This document shows, piece after piece, positions 23,437 to 32,191 of a stretch of 46,156 bases of DNA (position 1 is its first letter; each line of letters opens with the position of its first letter). Both the position numbers and the translations under genes were made by a program. The notes under the pieces are model-generated. The model searched no databases. It saw only the letters and a program-made list of their open reading frames with translations, and was not told where the DNA came from. The stretch spans positions 1 through 46,156 of the forward strand of contig JAVBSN010000049.1 of NCBI GenBank assembly GCA_031547045.1, written 5' to 3'. The DNA is from JAVBSN01 sp031547045. Its GTDB lineage: Bacteria; Bacillota; Clostridia; Lachnospirales; Lachnospiraceae.

Positions 23437-25425
23437 TTAATCATAGTCATTATATGTTAATTTTAATTCTTTTAATCGGTCTCTTAATTCTGCTGCCAAT
23501 TCAAAATTAAGTTCCATAGCTGCTTGATTCATCTTCTTAGTAACTCTTTCAATAAGTTCTTTGAGTTCCTTCTTAGTCATTGACTCAATGTCCTTATCCA
23601 TCTTACTATTTTGCTTATCATTATCAAGAGCACTATTTGAAATAATATCTCTTATTGGCTTAATAATAGTCTGTGGAGTTATTCCATGCTCCTTATTATA
23701 TTCATCCTGTATACCTCTTCTTCTATTTGTTTCGTCAATAGCAAGTTTCATAGAGCGAGTAATAGTATCTGCATACATAATAACTTTACCTTCACTATTA
23801 CGAGCAGCACGTCCTACAGTCTGAACCAACGAAGTCTCAGAACGAAGGAATCCTTCCTTATCTGCATCTAATATAGCAACCAATGTAATCTCTGGAATAT
23901 CCAGACCTTCTCTTAGTAAGTTAATACCAATTAACACATCGAATACTCCCAAACGCAAATCTCTAACTATCTCTATTCTCTCAAGAGTATCAATATCAGA
24001 ATGAAGGTATTTAACCTTAATATCAAGTCCTCTCATATAGTCTGCTAAATCTTCTGCCATTCGCTTAGTAAGTGTTGTAACTAATACTTTTCCACCTTGT
24101 TCAACAACCTTATTAACTTCTGTAACCAAATCATCAATCTGACCTTCAACTGGTCTAACATATATAGGTGGATCTAATAATCCTGTTGGTCTAATTATTT
24201 GCTCAACCCTTAACAACTCATGTTCTTGCTCATATTGTGAAGGTGTTGCAGATACAAATAACATCTGGTCTATCTTAGTCTCAAACTCAGTAAAGTTAAG
24301 TGGTCTATTGTCCTTAGCTGAAGGTAATCGGAATCCAAAATCAACTAATGTAGTCTTTCTAGCTTGATCTCCAGCATACATTCCTCTAATCTGTGGAACT
24401 GTTATATGGGACTCATCAACAATTATTAAGAAATCATCGCCAAAGAACTCTAATAATGTATTAGGCGTTGCCCCTGGCTCTAATCCTGCCAATATCCTTG
24501 AATAGTTCTCAATTCCAGAACAAAAACCAGTCTCTCTAAGCATTTCCATATCGAAATTAGTTCTTTCATTAATACGCTGTGCTTCTAATAATTTATCATT
24601 TTCCTTAAAATATTTAACTCTATCAACAAGTTCTTTCTCTACTTCTAAAATTGATTCATTAATCTTATCCTGAGATACTACATAATGAGACGCTGGAAAT
24701 ATACATGTATAATTAACATGCCTCTTTATCTCTCCAGTAAGAGGATCAAATTCTGTTATTCTCTCAATCTCATCTCCAAAAAACTCTATTCTAATGGCAT
24801 CTTCAAATGTACTTACAGGAATAATCTCTAAAACATCTCCCTTAACTCTAAATGTACCTCTATGAAAATCCATCTCATTACGTTCATATTGTATATCTAT
24901 GAGTCCTCTTATTGCCTTATCTCTATCAAGTTCCATACCAGTTCTAAAAGATAGCATCATTTCTCGGTAGTCCTCTGGTGCACCAATACCATATATACAA
25001 GATACGCTGGATATTACAATAACATCCTTACGTTCTATAAGTGCTGCTGTTGCACTATGTCTTAACTTATCTATCTCATCATTTATAGAAGAATCCTTCT
25101 CAATGTAAGTATCTGTAGATGGAACATATGCTTCTGGTTGGTAGTAATCATAATAGGAAACAAAGTATTCAACAGCATTATGAGGAAAAAATGCTTTGAA
25201 TTCACTATATAATTGTGCTGCTAAAGTCTTGTTATGGGCAACAATTAATGTTGGCTTCTGCAATTGTTGAATAACATTTGCCATAGTAAATGTTTTACCA
25301 GAGCCAGTAACACCTAACAAAGTCTGAAACTGATTGCCTTCTTTGAAACCTTTTACTAATCCCTCTATAGCTTCTGGTTGGTCGCCGGTTGGTTGATATT
25401 CTGATACTAATTCAAAATGATCCAC
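23437..25425 (-). CDS. uvrB: Excinuclease ABC subunit B
   Basis: This 662-residue UvrB has Walker A GVTGSGKT near residue 42, the lesion-clamping beta-hairpin YYDYYQPEAYVPSTDTYIEKD, DESH, and the helicase motif QTVGRAARN. The C-terminal UVR domain that binds UvrC is present (about 620-655). Start is GTG with AAAGGAGG seven bases ahead. It clamps damaged DNA for incision by UvrC. The leader holds a long inverted repeat (25457-25483). Confidence 0.99.
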   Translation of the reverse strand: MDHFELVSEYQPTGDQPEAIEGLVKGFKEGNQFQTLLGVTGSGKTFTMANVIQQLQKPTLIVAHNKTLAAQLYSEFKAFFPHNAVEYFVSYYDYYQPEAYVPSTDTYIEKDSSINDEIDKLRHSATAALIERKDVIVISSVSCIYGIGAPEDYREMMLSFRTGMELDRDKAIRGLIDIQYERNEMDFHRGTFRVKGDVLEIIPVSTFEDAIRIEFFGDEIERITEFDPLTGEIKRHVNYTCIFPASHYVVSQDKINESILEVEKELVDRVKYFKENDKLLEAQRINERTNFDMEMLRETGFCSGIENYSRILAGLEPGATPNTLLEFFGDDFLIIVDESHITVPQIRGMYAGDQARKTTLVDFGFRLPSAKDNRPLNFTEFETKIDQMLFVSATPSQYEQEHELLRVEQIIRPTGLLDPPIYVRPVEGQIDDLVTEVNKVVEQGGKVLVTTLTKRMAEDLADYMRGLDIKVKYLHSDIDTLERIEIVRDLRLGVFDVLIGINLLREGLDIPEITLVAILDADKEGFLRSETSLVQTVGRAARNSEGKVIMYADTITRSMKLAIDETNRRRGIQDEYNKEHGITPQTIIKPIRDIISNSALDNDKQNSKMDKDIESMTKKELKELIERVTKKMNQAAMELNFELAAELRDRLKELKLTYNDYD

Positions 25426-25456
25426 GAAAGTTCCTCCTTTATGAATTCATCTACAG

Positions 25457-25483
25457 CAGATGTTTCCATTTGGGAAACATCTG
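25457..25483 (-). promoter_or_regulatory. Inverted repeat in the uvrBA leader (possible operator or hairpin)
   Basis: CAGATGTTTCC (25457-25467) and GGAAACATCTG (25473-25483) are perfect 11-base arms around ATTTG, 32 bases before the uvrB start. It does not match the Gram-positive LexA box CGAACnnnnGTTCG. Either a hairpin in the mRNA leader or a repressor site. Confidence 0.6.
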
Positions 25484-25546
25484 ATATATTTATTTATAAT
25501 ATGTATTCTTGACCTAACTATGTTTGATTATATCAGACTATATAAA

Positions 25547-25586
25547 AAAAGTACAGAACAAAATCGAATGTTTGTTCTGTACTTTT
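25547..25586 (-). terminator. Terminator after the ferredoxin gene at 25597
   Basis: AAAAGTACAGAACA (25547-25560) and TGTTCTGTACTTTT (25573-25586) form a 14-base stem. On the minus strand it runs into a T tract, 11 bases after the ferredoxin stop codon. Its sequence is strikingly like the terminator at 32968-33007. Confidence 0.9.
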
Positions 25587-25596
25587 GTGGTATTAT

Positions 25597-26088
25597 TTAT
25601 TTTTGAAAATCTATTAATAATTTTCTAACAACCTCTTCTGGAAAATCTTCAGGTGGATTAATCAAAAGGGATTTTAAAAATTCCTGTGTATTTTGACCTT
25701 GAGGTACCATAAATCCAGCTTCTGCCAATAATTCTTCTGCCATTATACGATTGGATTGTTCTAATGCCTTTGTAAGTCGTTGAAATGCAGGATCATTTAC
25801 TGCTTCTTCAGCAAGCTGTCTTGCAATGGTTTCCTGTTTTGATTTACTTGCTGCTAATTCTAGCAGAGTATTTATAACAGCTTCATCATTGGGTTGCTGT
25901 GGAGGTATTCTATCTTTTTCAGGAGCCATAGATATAGCTGCTGCCGGACAAGACCGCGCACATACTCCGCAACCAATACATTTTTCTCGATCTATCTGTC
26001 CATCCTCCGTGTCAGTTGCTCCGGTAGGACAAACGTGTAAACAAAGACAATCTTTTGTGCATAGTCTATTATTTCTAACAGCATACAT
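25597..26088 (-). CDS. 4Fe-4S ferredoxin-type protein with helical C-terminal domain
   Basis: The N-terminal 60 residues carry two cluster motifs. The second is standard (Cys37, 40, 43, 47, followed by Pro). The first has unusual spacing, Cys10, Cys14, Cys16, Cys20 then Pro (RLCTKDCLCLHVCPTGA). About 100 predicted-helical residues follow without obvious motifs. The start ATG at 26088 has GAGGTGA ahead. It is 14 bases downstream of a double-rubredoxin protein and ends at a strong terminator, so the two form an operon for electron transfer, perhaps in oxidative-stress defence; the partner enzyme is not visible. Confidence 0.9.
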   Translation of the reverse strand: MYAVRNNRLCTKDCLCLHVCPTGATDTEDGQIDREKCIGCGVCARSCPAAAISMAPEKDRIPPQQPNDEAVINTLLELAASKSKQETIARQLAEEAVNDPAFQRLTKALEQSNRIMAEELLAEAGFMVPQGQNTQEFLKSLLINPPEDFPEEVVRKLLIDFQK

Positions 26089-26102
26089 AAAGTCACCTCA
26101 TT

Positions 26103-26786
26103 TTATTCTACTTTTACAATTCTGAAATTTGCCACCCTGCAAACAGGACAGACGGGTGGCAATGTATCACCAATATATATGTATCCACATATTTCGCATA
26201 TATAAACACTGCTGTTTTTTAGAAATTCTTCACCCTGAAATTTGTAACGACTTAAAATAGCATCTGATATTCTGGTTACATTTTTACTCCACCTTAGAAT
26301 ACGTTTTGACCCTCGATCATTTGCTATTTGTGCTGCATTATCCGCATTCACATAATTTTCTGCCAAATCCCATTCCATTAAATCCAACAGTTTATCAACA
26401 GACCCATCAGGCTGTGGCAATGTGTTGGATTTATAATAATCTGCCAATGTAGAAAATAACTGTGCCTCCTCAAATAGATACTGTCTCTCGCAACTTTTGG
26501 CTAAATTAGAACATAAGGCACTCAATTCAGCAAATGACATCTTATGCATATTTTCATGGGCTTCTACATTTTCTACTGCAACATACGCTTGATTTAAATC
26601 ATTTGTATTTTCTTGTGCATTGAGGTCAAATTGTTGTGGATAAAATTTCATTGTGGACTCTTTACATCTAGGGCATACCTTATGTCTAGATATATGTTCC
26701 TGTTTGGTATCTTGTGTATCTCCAACATTAACATTTTGGGCTGTTTCATCATATATATAACCACACATTGAGCATATATATTTCAC
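26103..26786 (-). CDS. Double rubredoxin-like / rubrerythrin-like helical protein
   Basis: This 227-residue protein has a rubredoxin-like site at each end: Cys5, Cys8, Cys38, Cys41 at the N-terminus (YICSMCGYIY ... CPRC) and Cys197, Cys200, Cys213, Cys216 at the C-terminus (YICEICGYIYIGDTLPPVCPVC). In between are helices resembling a rubrerythrin region (FAELSALCSNLAKSCERQYLFEEAQLF). I do not see the full paired ExxH diiron motifs, so the middle may no longer bind a diiron centre. Start is GTG with AGGGG ahead. Coupled to the ferredoxin gene downstream, it is likely a peroxide/oxygen-related or general redox carrier. Confidence 0.85.
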   Translation of the reverse strand: MKYICSMCGYIYDETAQNVNVGDTQDTKQEHISRHKVCPRCKESTMKFYPQQFDLNAQENTNDLNQAYVAVENVEAHENMHKMSFAELSALCSNLAKSCERQYLFEEAQLFSTLADYYKSNTLPQPDGSVDKLLDLMEWDLAENYVNADNAAQIANDRGSKRILRWSKNVTRISDAILSRYKFQGEEFLKNSSVYICEICGYIYIGDTLPPVCPVCRVANFRIVKVE

Positions 26787-26909
26787 AATTTTACCCCTAT
26801 CAATTTATTGTACTCCTCATAATATGCCTGTTAATTTTATTATATTACTATTCCTCTAATAATTATTAAAATTTCTTCCTTTTCTTGAATAATGGCAAGC
26901 ATGACTTTG

Positions 26910-27446
26910 TTACTCACGTAAATCACGGATAAATCCTGCAATACGATGTGAACCTCCGTAGTTAATCTTAACTAAAGTAACTTCTGTCGGTATCTCAACT
27001 CCCATCAAGTCCTGATGCATCCATTCAAATACATATCGCCCCTCATTTATAGCCTTTTGTAAACCTTGTTTAAACATATCCTTTGATAACATTCCATTCT
27101 CTTGATATTCAGGAACAAAAGCAAAGAAGTTTTCAATAAAGATGTTTTTATCATAAATACAAAACAACCTTAATACAGCATCATTACAATCTATTAATTC
27201 AAGGTTCTCATTCCAGAAGGTAAAGCAAATAGGAGTTGCATCCAACATCAAATTGCTATGCTCTTCTGCCAATCTTACTTCATTTTGTAGTCTAGCAATT
27301 TTATTCTCATCATTATATAAACTTGGATTTATTTTTTTTAAAGCAACAGTCTCACTTGTTTCTGTATCCATTGCATTGTATAAGATACTGTCTGATGAAC
27401 CATAAGACTGATTAATTATTTTGTATTTTCCAATTTGCTTATTCAT
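26910..27446 (-). CDS. PAS-domain protein with a vestigial kinase-like N-terminus
   Basis: Residues about 62-178 form a PAS domain (LMLDATPICFTFWNENLELIDCNDAVLRLF, then FAFVPEYQENG, GRYVFEWMHQDLMG, ending AGFIRDLRE). The first 55 residues (IGKYKIINQSYGSSDSIL, TSETVALKKINPSLY) look like the N-lobe start of a Ser/Thr kinase, including the VALKK lysine, but the glycine loop is degenerate and no catalytic loop follows. There is no output domain. The gene ends with the PAS, so it may be a small sensor acting in trans or a truncated remnant. GGGAGG is nine bases before the ATG. Confidence 0.75.
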   Translation of the reverse strand: MNKQIGKYKIINQSYGSSDSILYNAMDTETSETVALKKINPSLYNDENKIARLQNEVRLAEEHSNLMLDATPICFTFWNENLELIDCNDAVLRLFCIYDKNIFIENFFAFVPEYQENGMLSKDMFKQGLQKAINEGRYVFEWMHQDLMGVEIPTEVTLVKINYGGSHRIAGFIRDLRE

Positions 27447-27683
27447 CTGCCAACCTCCCGTTAATCTATTACACTTTTATAGATATTAAAACTTTAATTT
27501 TTGTATACCATTGCAAGTAAAATTTATATTCAAAATTGTATTTATTGTAGCATATTTAATCTATTATTGCTATCACTATACATTAATCATTTTTTGTTTT
27601 ATCATTCAATTTCCTTTCTTTTCCATTAAAAAAGAACTGACATAAATATCAGTTCTCTTAATATATAATCTTCCTAATTTAAT
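27447..27683. other. Intergenic stretch of 237 bases
   Basis: It holds the ribosome site of the PAS gene next to 27446 and, at 27626-27658, a terminator. I see no gene, and no convincing promoter. Confidence 0.5.
27626..27658 (-). terminator. Terminator after the small membrane protein at 27684
   Basis: AGAACTGA (27633-27640) and TCAGTTCT (27649-27656) pair. On the minus strand a run of six T follows. Confidence 0.85.
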
Positions 27684-28055
27684 TTATATATAATACATCC
27701 AAAGAGTAGATATTACTATCATTGCAAAAAATAAAAAACTCCATATTATAATATTTAGCATGACTCCTTTTTGTATCTTTTTTAATTTTTTTGACAAACC
27801 TATTGGACAAGGTTCTCTACTTTCAATAATATCTAAAAAATATTTATATGCTTCCTCATATCCATAATGAAAATGTGTCAATTGTTGGCCATCTAAAGCA
27901 ACTTCTATGCAAACTTTTCTACTATTTTCATATGCAATAAGCTTATCTTTTTCATTAACATTAAATTCTATTTTATTTTCATTTAATATTAATCTATTTT
28001 TAGTATCATATTTCCACAACCCACTATAAATATCTTCAATTGAATTCATTTTCAT
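27684..28055 (-). CDS. Hypothetical protein with C-terminal membrane anchor
   Basis: The 123-residue protein has a soluble N-terminal part of about 95 residues (SIEDIYSGLWKYDTKNRLIL, FHYGYEEAYKYFLDIIE) and ends in one membrane segment (VMLNIIIWSFLFFAMIVIST), so it is a tail-anchored type. GGGGAGG lies five bases before the ATG. I do not recognise a family; it stands alone between two terminators. Confidence 0.7.
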   Translation of the reverse strand: MKMNSIEDIYSGLWKYDTKNRLILNENKIEFNVNEKDKLIAYENSRKVCIEVALDGQQLTHFHYGYEEAYKYFLDIIESREPCPIGLSKKLKKIQKGVMLNIIIWSFLFFAMIVISTLWMYYI

Positions 28056-28143
28056 TTTATCCTCCCCTATAATTATACAATCACGACCCTAAAACTTCCC
28101 TCATACAATATATTACCTTATGATTCTATAATTTATATTAAAA

Positions 28144-28800
28144 CTAAGTATTGATTTTAAAATATTTTTCAAGTTTTTTAATTATAATAGATGCTACAAT
28201 TAATATAATTCCTGTCACTAGTAACCAAACTTTGGGTTCAAAGTTTCCCCTAATCATTGAGAACAAATAATAATTTCCTAGTTTAGGACCTGTTCCATAG
28301 TTAAGAGCATAGAATACTAAGGGTATCATGTATGCAATAATTGTGTTATTACATATTGCCGAGGTAATCATTCCTAGAGAACCAAGGAATATAGCATTCG
28401 CTATAGTTCCAATAACTAATTGTAGCGTTATTTCACTCTTACATATGCTCATATATAGTGCAAATATACTAATGAATATAGCAACTATTATTATTGAATA
28501 GATTGTTCTTATTAAATATATCTTTGCTATGCTTACATATTTTGATGATACCAAATCGTTAATCTCCTCATTTTGCTCTGGTTGAAATACTGGAGTAAGC
28601 ATTACAATTCCCATTAGGGAGACAAACATATCTAAAGGTGCTGCTGCTGATGTAGCATCCATATTTGCTATGCCAAAAATTATTGGAGTAATAATAATTA
28701 ACATCACTGACACAACAATAGATAAAAATGTATTATGCTTCGAGTTTATCTTTGCTATTTCTAATACTGGTAATGACTTTCTTGATTTTATAGTTTCCAT
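28144..28800 (-). CDS. ABC-2 type transporter permease, second subunit
   Basis: The 218-residue protein has about six membrane segments and no other motif. Its start at 28800 overlaps the end of the preceding permease gene by 68 bases. A weak AAAGGG precedes it; no good later start is visible because the next Met codons fall in the first membrane segment. With 28733-29962 and 29962-30870 it forms an ABC-2 exporter of unknown substrate, possibly a peptide or lantibiotic-like compound, given the two-component system next to it. Confidence 0.75.
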   Translation of the reverse strand: METIKSRKSLPVLEIAKINSKHNTFLSIVVSVMLIIITPIIFGIANMDATSAAAPLDMFVSLMGIVMLTPVFQPEQNEEINDLVSSKYVSIAKIYLIRTIYSIIIVAIFISIFALYMSICKSEITLQLVIGTIANAIFLGSLGMITSAICNNTIIAYMIPLVFYALNYGTGPKLGNYYLFSMIRGNFEPKVWLLVTGIILIVASIIIKKLEKYFKINT

Positions 28801-29962
28801 TTAATTTGCCCTTTCTCTTAGTTTCATAAATTACTATTGTTATCGCAACAATAAATATTGATAATCCTACAAATAACAAACGATTTTCTACAAGATTATT
28901 AAAATTATCTATAAAGTCCTGTGTTCTAAAAAATGATAATTCTCCTGCATTATGTCTTGGTGATAATCTAAATAAGGAATAAGATGCTGCAACAGATTTA
29001 TACCCAATATTTATATCTACAAGCCACCATAAACCTTGTACAGCTATGGCTATTGGTGTATTTGTTAGTTCAGTTAAACACATTCCTAATGCTACACAAA
29101 CCATTACTGACGGCGTAATCCAACCAAAATCATATTTTAGAGGTGCTAGATAGTCTAGTTGCATACCTGCATACAACTTCCATGCAGATGCATTTGAAAT
29201 GTAAGATAAGACAATAATAGGTATCATAACAGCCGTAACAAGCGCTAAGTATCTTGTAATCACAACCCTTGCTCCTGATACTTTTCGTGTATATATAAGG
29301 TCTGCCATTTTGTTTTTCTTATCCTTTAAGCTCATAATTACTGCAAGGAAAACAGGAAGTATAGACATTACCATTACAGAAGCATAATCACTAAATAATC
29401 TAGCATAGCCACCTGTTATCTTGTCATAACTCTTAGTTAAGTTGTATTGTTCAACTGCTTTTTCATAAGTAAGGGGAACCTCTCCATAACTAATTAATGT
29501 ATTAACAGCATATGAAGAACCACCACCTAAAATATCATCAATCTGTGCCATCAAATCTTTAAACTCTTCATAAGATATATCATTCCTCACACTAACCTTT
29601 AATTCTTGAATCTCCTTACTATCTACTGTAATATTATCTATTCCTGTAATGTTTGAAATTATTTCTGCAATTTTTGTTTGATTCTTATCATCCAGTTTAA
29701 CATTTTTAATAAATCCAATCGGATATGTTGTGTAATTATTAATACTGAACTCTCTAGCAAGTGATACTAAAGCAGCAGGCATAATTATTTCTGGATTTTC
29801 TTCATTTTTAGTACCATAGTTTTCATTAATTTGTGGCTCTTCCATCTTATCATTACTAAAATCTAATGCCCCTTGAGAAAATAATGCCATTGTTATTACA
29901 ACAACTAATAAAATATAAGAGATTGAAAATGTAATCTTCTTAACTTCTCGTAAAAACAACAT
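28733..29962 (-). CDS. ABC-2 type transporter permease, first subunit
   Basis: The 409-residue protein has an N-terminal membrane segment (MLFLREVKKITFSISYILLVVVITMAL), an outside loop of about 170 residues, then five or so membrane segments. This topology is typical of ABC-2 permeases. It abuts the ATPase gene (stop and start share 29962) and overlaps the next permease by 68 bases, so all three are translated together. Confidence 0.85.
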   Translation of the reverse strand: MLFLREVKKITFSISYILLVVVITMALFSQGALDFSNDKMEEPQINENYGTKNEENPEIIMPAALVSLAREFSINNYTTYPIGFIKNVKLDDKNQTKIAEIISNITGIDNITVDSKEIQELKVSVRNDISYEEFKDLMAQIDDILGGGSSYAVNTLISYGEVPLTYEKAVEQYNLTKSYDKITGGYARLFSDYASVMVMSILPVFLAVIMSLKDKKNKMADLIYTRKVSGARVVITRYLALVTAVMIPIIVLSYISNASAWKLYAGMQLDYLAPLKYDFGWITPSVMVCVALGMCLTELTNTPIAIAVQGLWWLVDINIGYKSVAASYSLFRLSPRHNAGELSFFRTQDFIDNFNNLVENRLLFVGLSIFIVAITIVIYETKRKGKLNGNYKIKKVITSIRNSKDKLEA

Positions 29963-30870
29963 TATCTGTCACCTCCAAAATCCTCTGTTGATAGATTGGT
30001 ATACACTCCATTTTTATTTAGATATAACATATAAGCATCTTCAATATTAGGCTCACTTACTTCTGCCCCCTCAACTAAGTCTTCAGATATAAAACGAACA
30101 TATACTTTCTTATCTTGTGTGTGCATACTTGTAATTGTAAGTTCTCTTTTAAGTTTTGGTAATTCCTGCTTATTAACTGCCTTTGTAAATACCTTACCTT
30201 CAGCCTCGTTTAAAAGGTTATCAACTGTACCATTGTATAAAACTTTACCATCATTTAATATTGCAATGTTCTCACAAGTTGCCTCAATATCACCTACAAT
30301 ATGTGTAGATAATATTACTATTCTTTCCTCCGCAATTTCAGATAACAAATTACGGAACCTAATCCTTTCCTCTGGGTCAAGCCCTGCTGTTGGCTCATCA
30401 ACAATTAATACTTTAGGATTATTCAATAAGGCTTGTGCAATTCCAAGTCGACGTTTCATTCCTCCTGATAAGGCTTTAACCTTTTTGTGTTTATGCTCCA
30501 TTAGATTTACTTTCTTAAGTAACATTTCCGTTCTTTCTTTTCTCTCCTTTGCATCTAATCCTGATAATATTCCTAAATAATCCATTGCCTCAATTACACT
30601 CATAGATGGATACATTGAAAATTCTTGTGGCAAATATCCTATTATTTTTCGTATTTCCTTTGCATTTTCAATTGGAACTCCGCAAATAGTAATTTCACCA
30701 TCTTTCTTTTGAAGCAATGTTGCAAGTGTCTTCATTAATGTTGTTTTTCCTGCTCCATTTCTACCTAACAAACCGAACATACCTTGTTCAATAGAAAGGT
30801 TAACATTTGATAATGCTTGTTTCCTTCCGTAAAACTTATTTAGATTCTTAATTTCAATTGAATTACTCAT
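29962..30870 (-). CDS. ABC transporter ATP-binding protein
   Basis: The ATG at 30870 has AAGGAGT seven bases ahead; an ATG at 30888 would add six residues without a site. The protein has Walker A GRNGAGKTTL, Q-loop YLPQEFSMYP, signature LSGGMKRRLGIAQAL, Walker B VLIVDEPTAGLDPEE, and the H-loop STH. It powers the ABC-2 permeases encoded just downstream. The C-terminal 90 residues are the usual accessory domain. Confidence 0.97.
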   Translation of the reverse strand: MSNSIEIKNLNKFYGRKQALSNVNLSIEQGMFGLLGRNGAGKTTLMKTLATLLQKKDGEITICGVPIENAKEIRKIIGYLPQEFSMYPSMSVIEAMDYLGILSGLDAKERKERTEMLLKKVNLMEHKHKKVKALSGGMKRRLGIAQALLNNPKVLIVDEPTAGLDPEERIRFRNLLSEIAEERIVILSTHIVGDIEATCENIAILNDGKVLYNGTVDNLLNEAEGKVFTKAVNKQELPKLKRELTITSMHTQDKKVYVRFISEDLVEGAEVSEPNIEDAYMLYLNKNGVYTNLSTEDFGGDR

Positions 30871-30968
30871 CTTAAATACTCCTTCCATTAGTTGCTTTTG
30901 CAGCTTATGAATTAATCTTAATTTATAATTTTCAACTTTTTATCTACAATCAAAAAAATTTTGTACGC

Positions 30969-31006
30969 AAAAAAATCTCCTTACCAATATTAGCAAGAAG
31001 ATTTTT
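30969..31006 (-). terminator. Terminator after the histidine kinase gene
   Basis: Imperfect arms AAAAATCTCCTT (from 30971) and AAGAAGATTTTT (to 31006), with a T run on the minus strand, directly after the stop at 31010. Confidence 0.75.
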
Positions 31007-31009
31007 CAT

Positions 31010-32191
31010 TTATTGTTTGAACACCACTGTTACTGTTGCTCCATTTTTATTTGATAACTTTAGATAACCTCCATGTTTTTCACAAAGTATTTTGCATATA
31101 TTAAGACCCATTCCAAAATGTTCATTATCGGTTTCATTAACAGCTTTATAAAATGGTTTGGTAGCTTCTGATAAATCTTTAGCACTAAACCCCTTACCAT
31201 CATCAGCTATAGTAACTGAAAAATAATCATCTTTTACATCGATACAAATCTTTATTTTATCCTTAGCAAATCTAATAGCATTTGATAGTATATTTTCATA
31301 TACTCTCATAATAATTGAAAAATCCAAATTCATATTATCAACACTTATGGTTATATCTTGGAATATACATTCTATATCTTTGCAAATAGATATTCCTGTT
31401 GTCTTCATTTGTTTAATCACATCATCCACATTAATAAGTTGCCTGTCCACTTCAATATCTTCTAAGCGTTGTATATCATTCATAGTATTTACATAGGATT
31501 CAAGCCTTACTATATGACGTTGCATTACTTCTGACGTTGCAACTATTTTTTCAACAGGCATTTGATCAGCATACTTTATCATCATTTCACTTTGACCTTT
31601 CAAAACCGTTAATGGTGTTCTTAAATCATGTGAAAATGCAGCATTAAGACGCTTTCTTTCTTCAATTTGTCGCCACATTTCAATATTGTTATCCTGTAGT
31701 GATATTCGCATTTTTTCAAAGGCTGAGCAAAGTAATCCTAACTCATCCTGATTAATAACTGATACATTAAAATCCAAGTCATTTTGTGATATTTTTCCCG
31801 ATGCATGTACAAGCATATCAAGAGGTTTTCGTATTTTCTTTTTATAAAAATGATTAATTAAATACACAAAACACAAAATACACCATGCTGGAACTAGTAC
31901 AATTTGAGATCCAGAAATAACATTATATATAAACTTATGTTTTGGATTTTTTAAATATTGTGGCGAATACACCATATCATATTGTGCCTTATTACCATTA
32001 TTATCTGGTATTGACTCTAGTTCAAATTCAATTTTTTCTTCGTTTATATAAGTAGCTTGAAAAATATCTTGAAAATAATTGGTAGTCTTACCTATTAGCA
32101 TACTTCCCAAAAAAGCTACAATAATCCCAATTAAAATATAAACTAATAGTCCATTACGAATGGAACGTTTCTTTCCTATTTTTTTCTCCAT
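31010..32191 (-). CDS. Sensor histidine kinase
   Basis: This 393-residue kinase has membrane segments at about 13-34 and 94-115 flanking a small outside loop of about 60 residues, a HAMP region (about 115-168), HisKA with His188 (AAFSHDLRTPLT), and a HATPase_c domain with the N box (ENILSNAIRFAKDKI) and G boxes (DDGKGFS, HFGMGLNICKIL). It overlaps the response regulator gene by 16 bases. It probably controls the ABC transporter encoded just downstream. Confidence 0.97.
   Translation of the reverse strand: MEKKIGKKRSIRNGLLVYILIGIIVAFLGSMLIGKTTNYFQDIFQATYINEEKIEFELESIPDNNGNKAQYDMVYSPQYLKNPKHKFIYNVISGSQIVLVPAWCILCFVYLINHFYKKKIRKPLDMLVHASGKISQNDLDFNVSVINQDELGLLCSAFEKMRISLQDNNIEMWRQIEERKRLNAAFSHDLRTPLTVLKGQSEMMIKYADQMPVEKIVATSEVMQRHIVRLESYVNTMNDIQRLEDIEVDRQLINVDDVIKQMKTTGISICKDIECIFQDITISVDNMNLDFSIIMRVYENILSNAIRFAKDKIKICIDVKDDYFSVTIADDGKGFSAKDLSEATKPFYKAVNETDNEHFGMGLNICKILCEKHGGYLKLSNKNGATVTVVFKQ

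Noticed and set aside
25565..25578. CGAATGTTTGTTCT as a LexA box for uvrBA
   Set aside because: It deviates from CGAACnnnnGTTCG and lies in the loop and arm of the upstream terminator rather than at the uvrB promoter.
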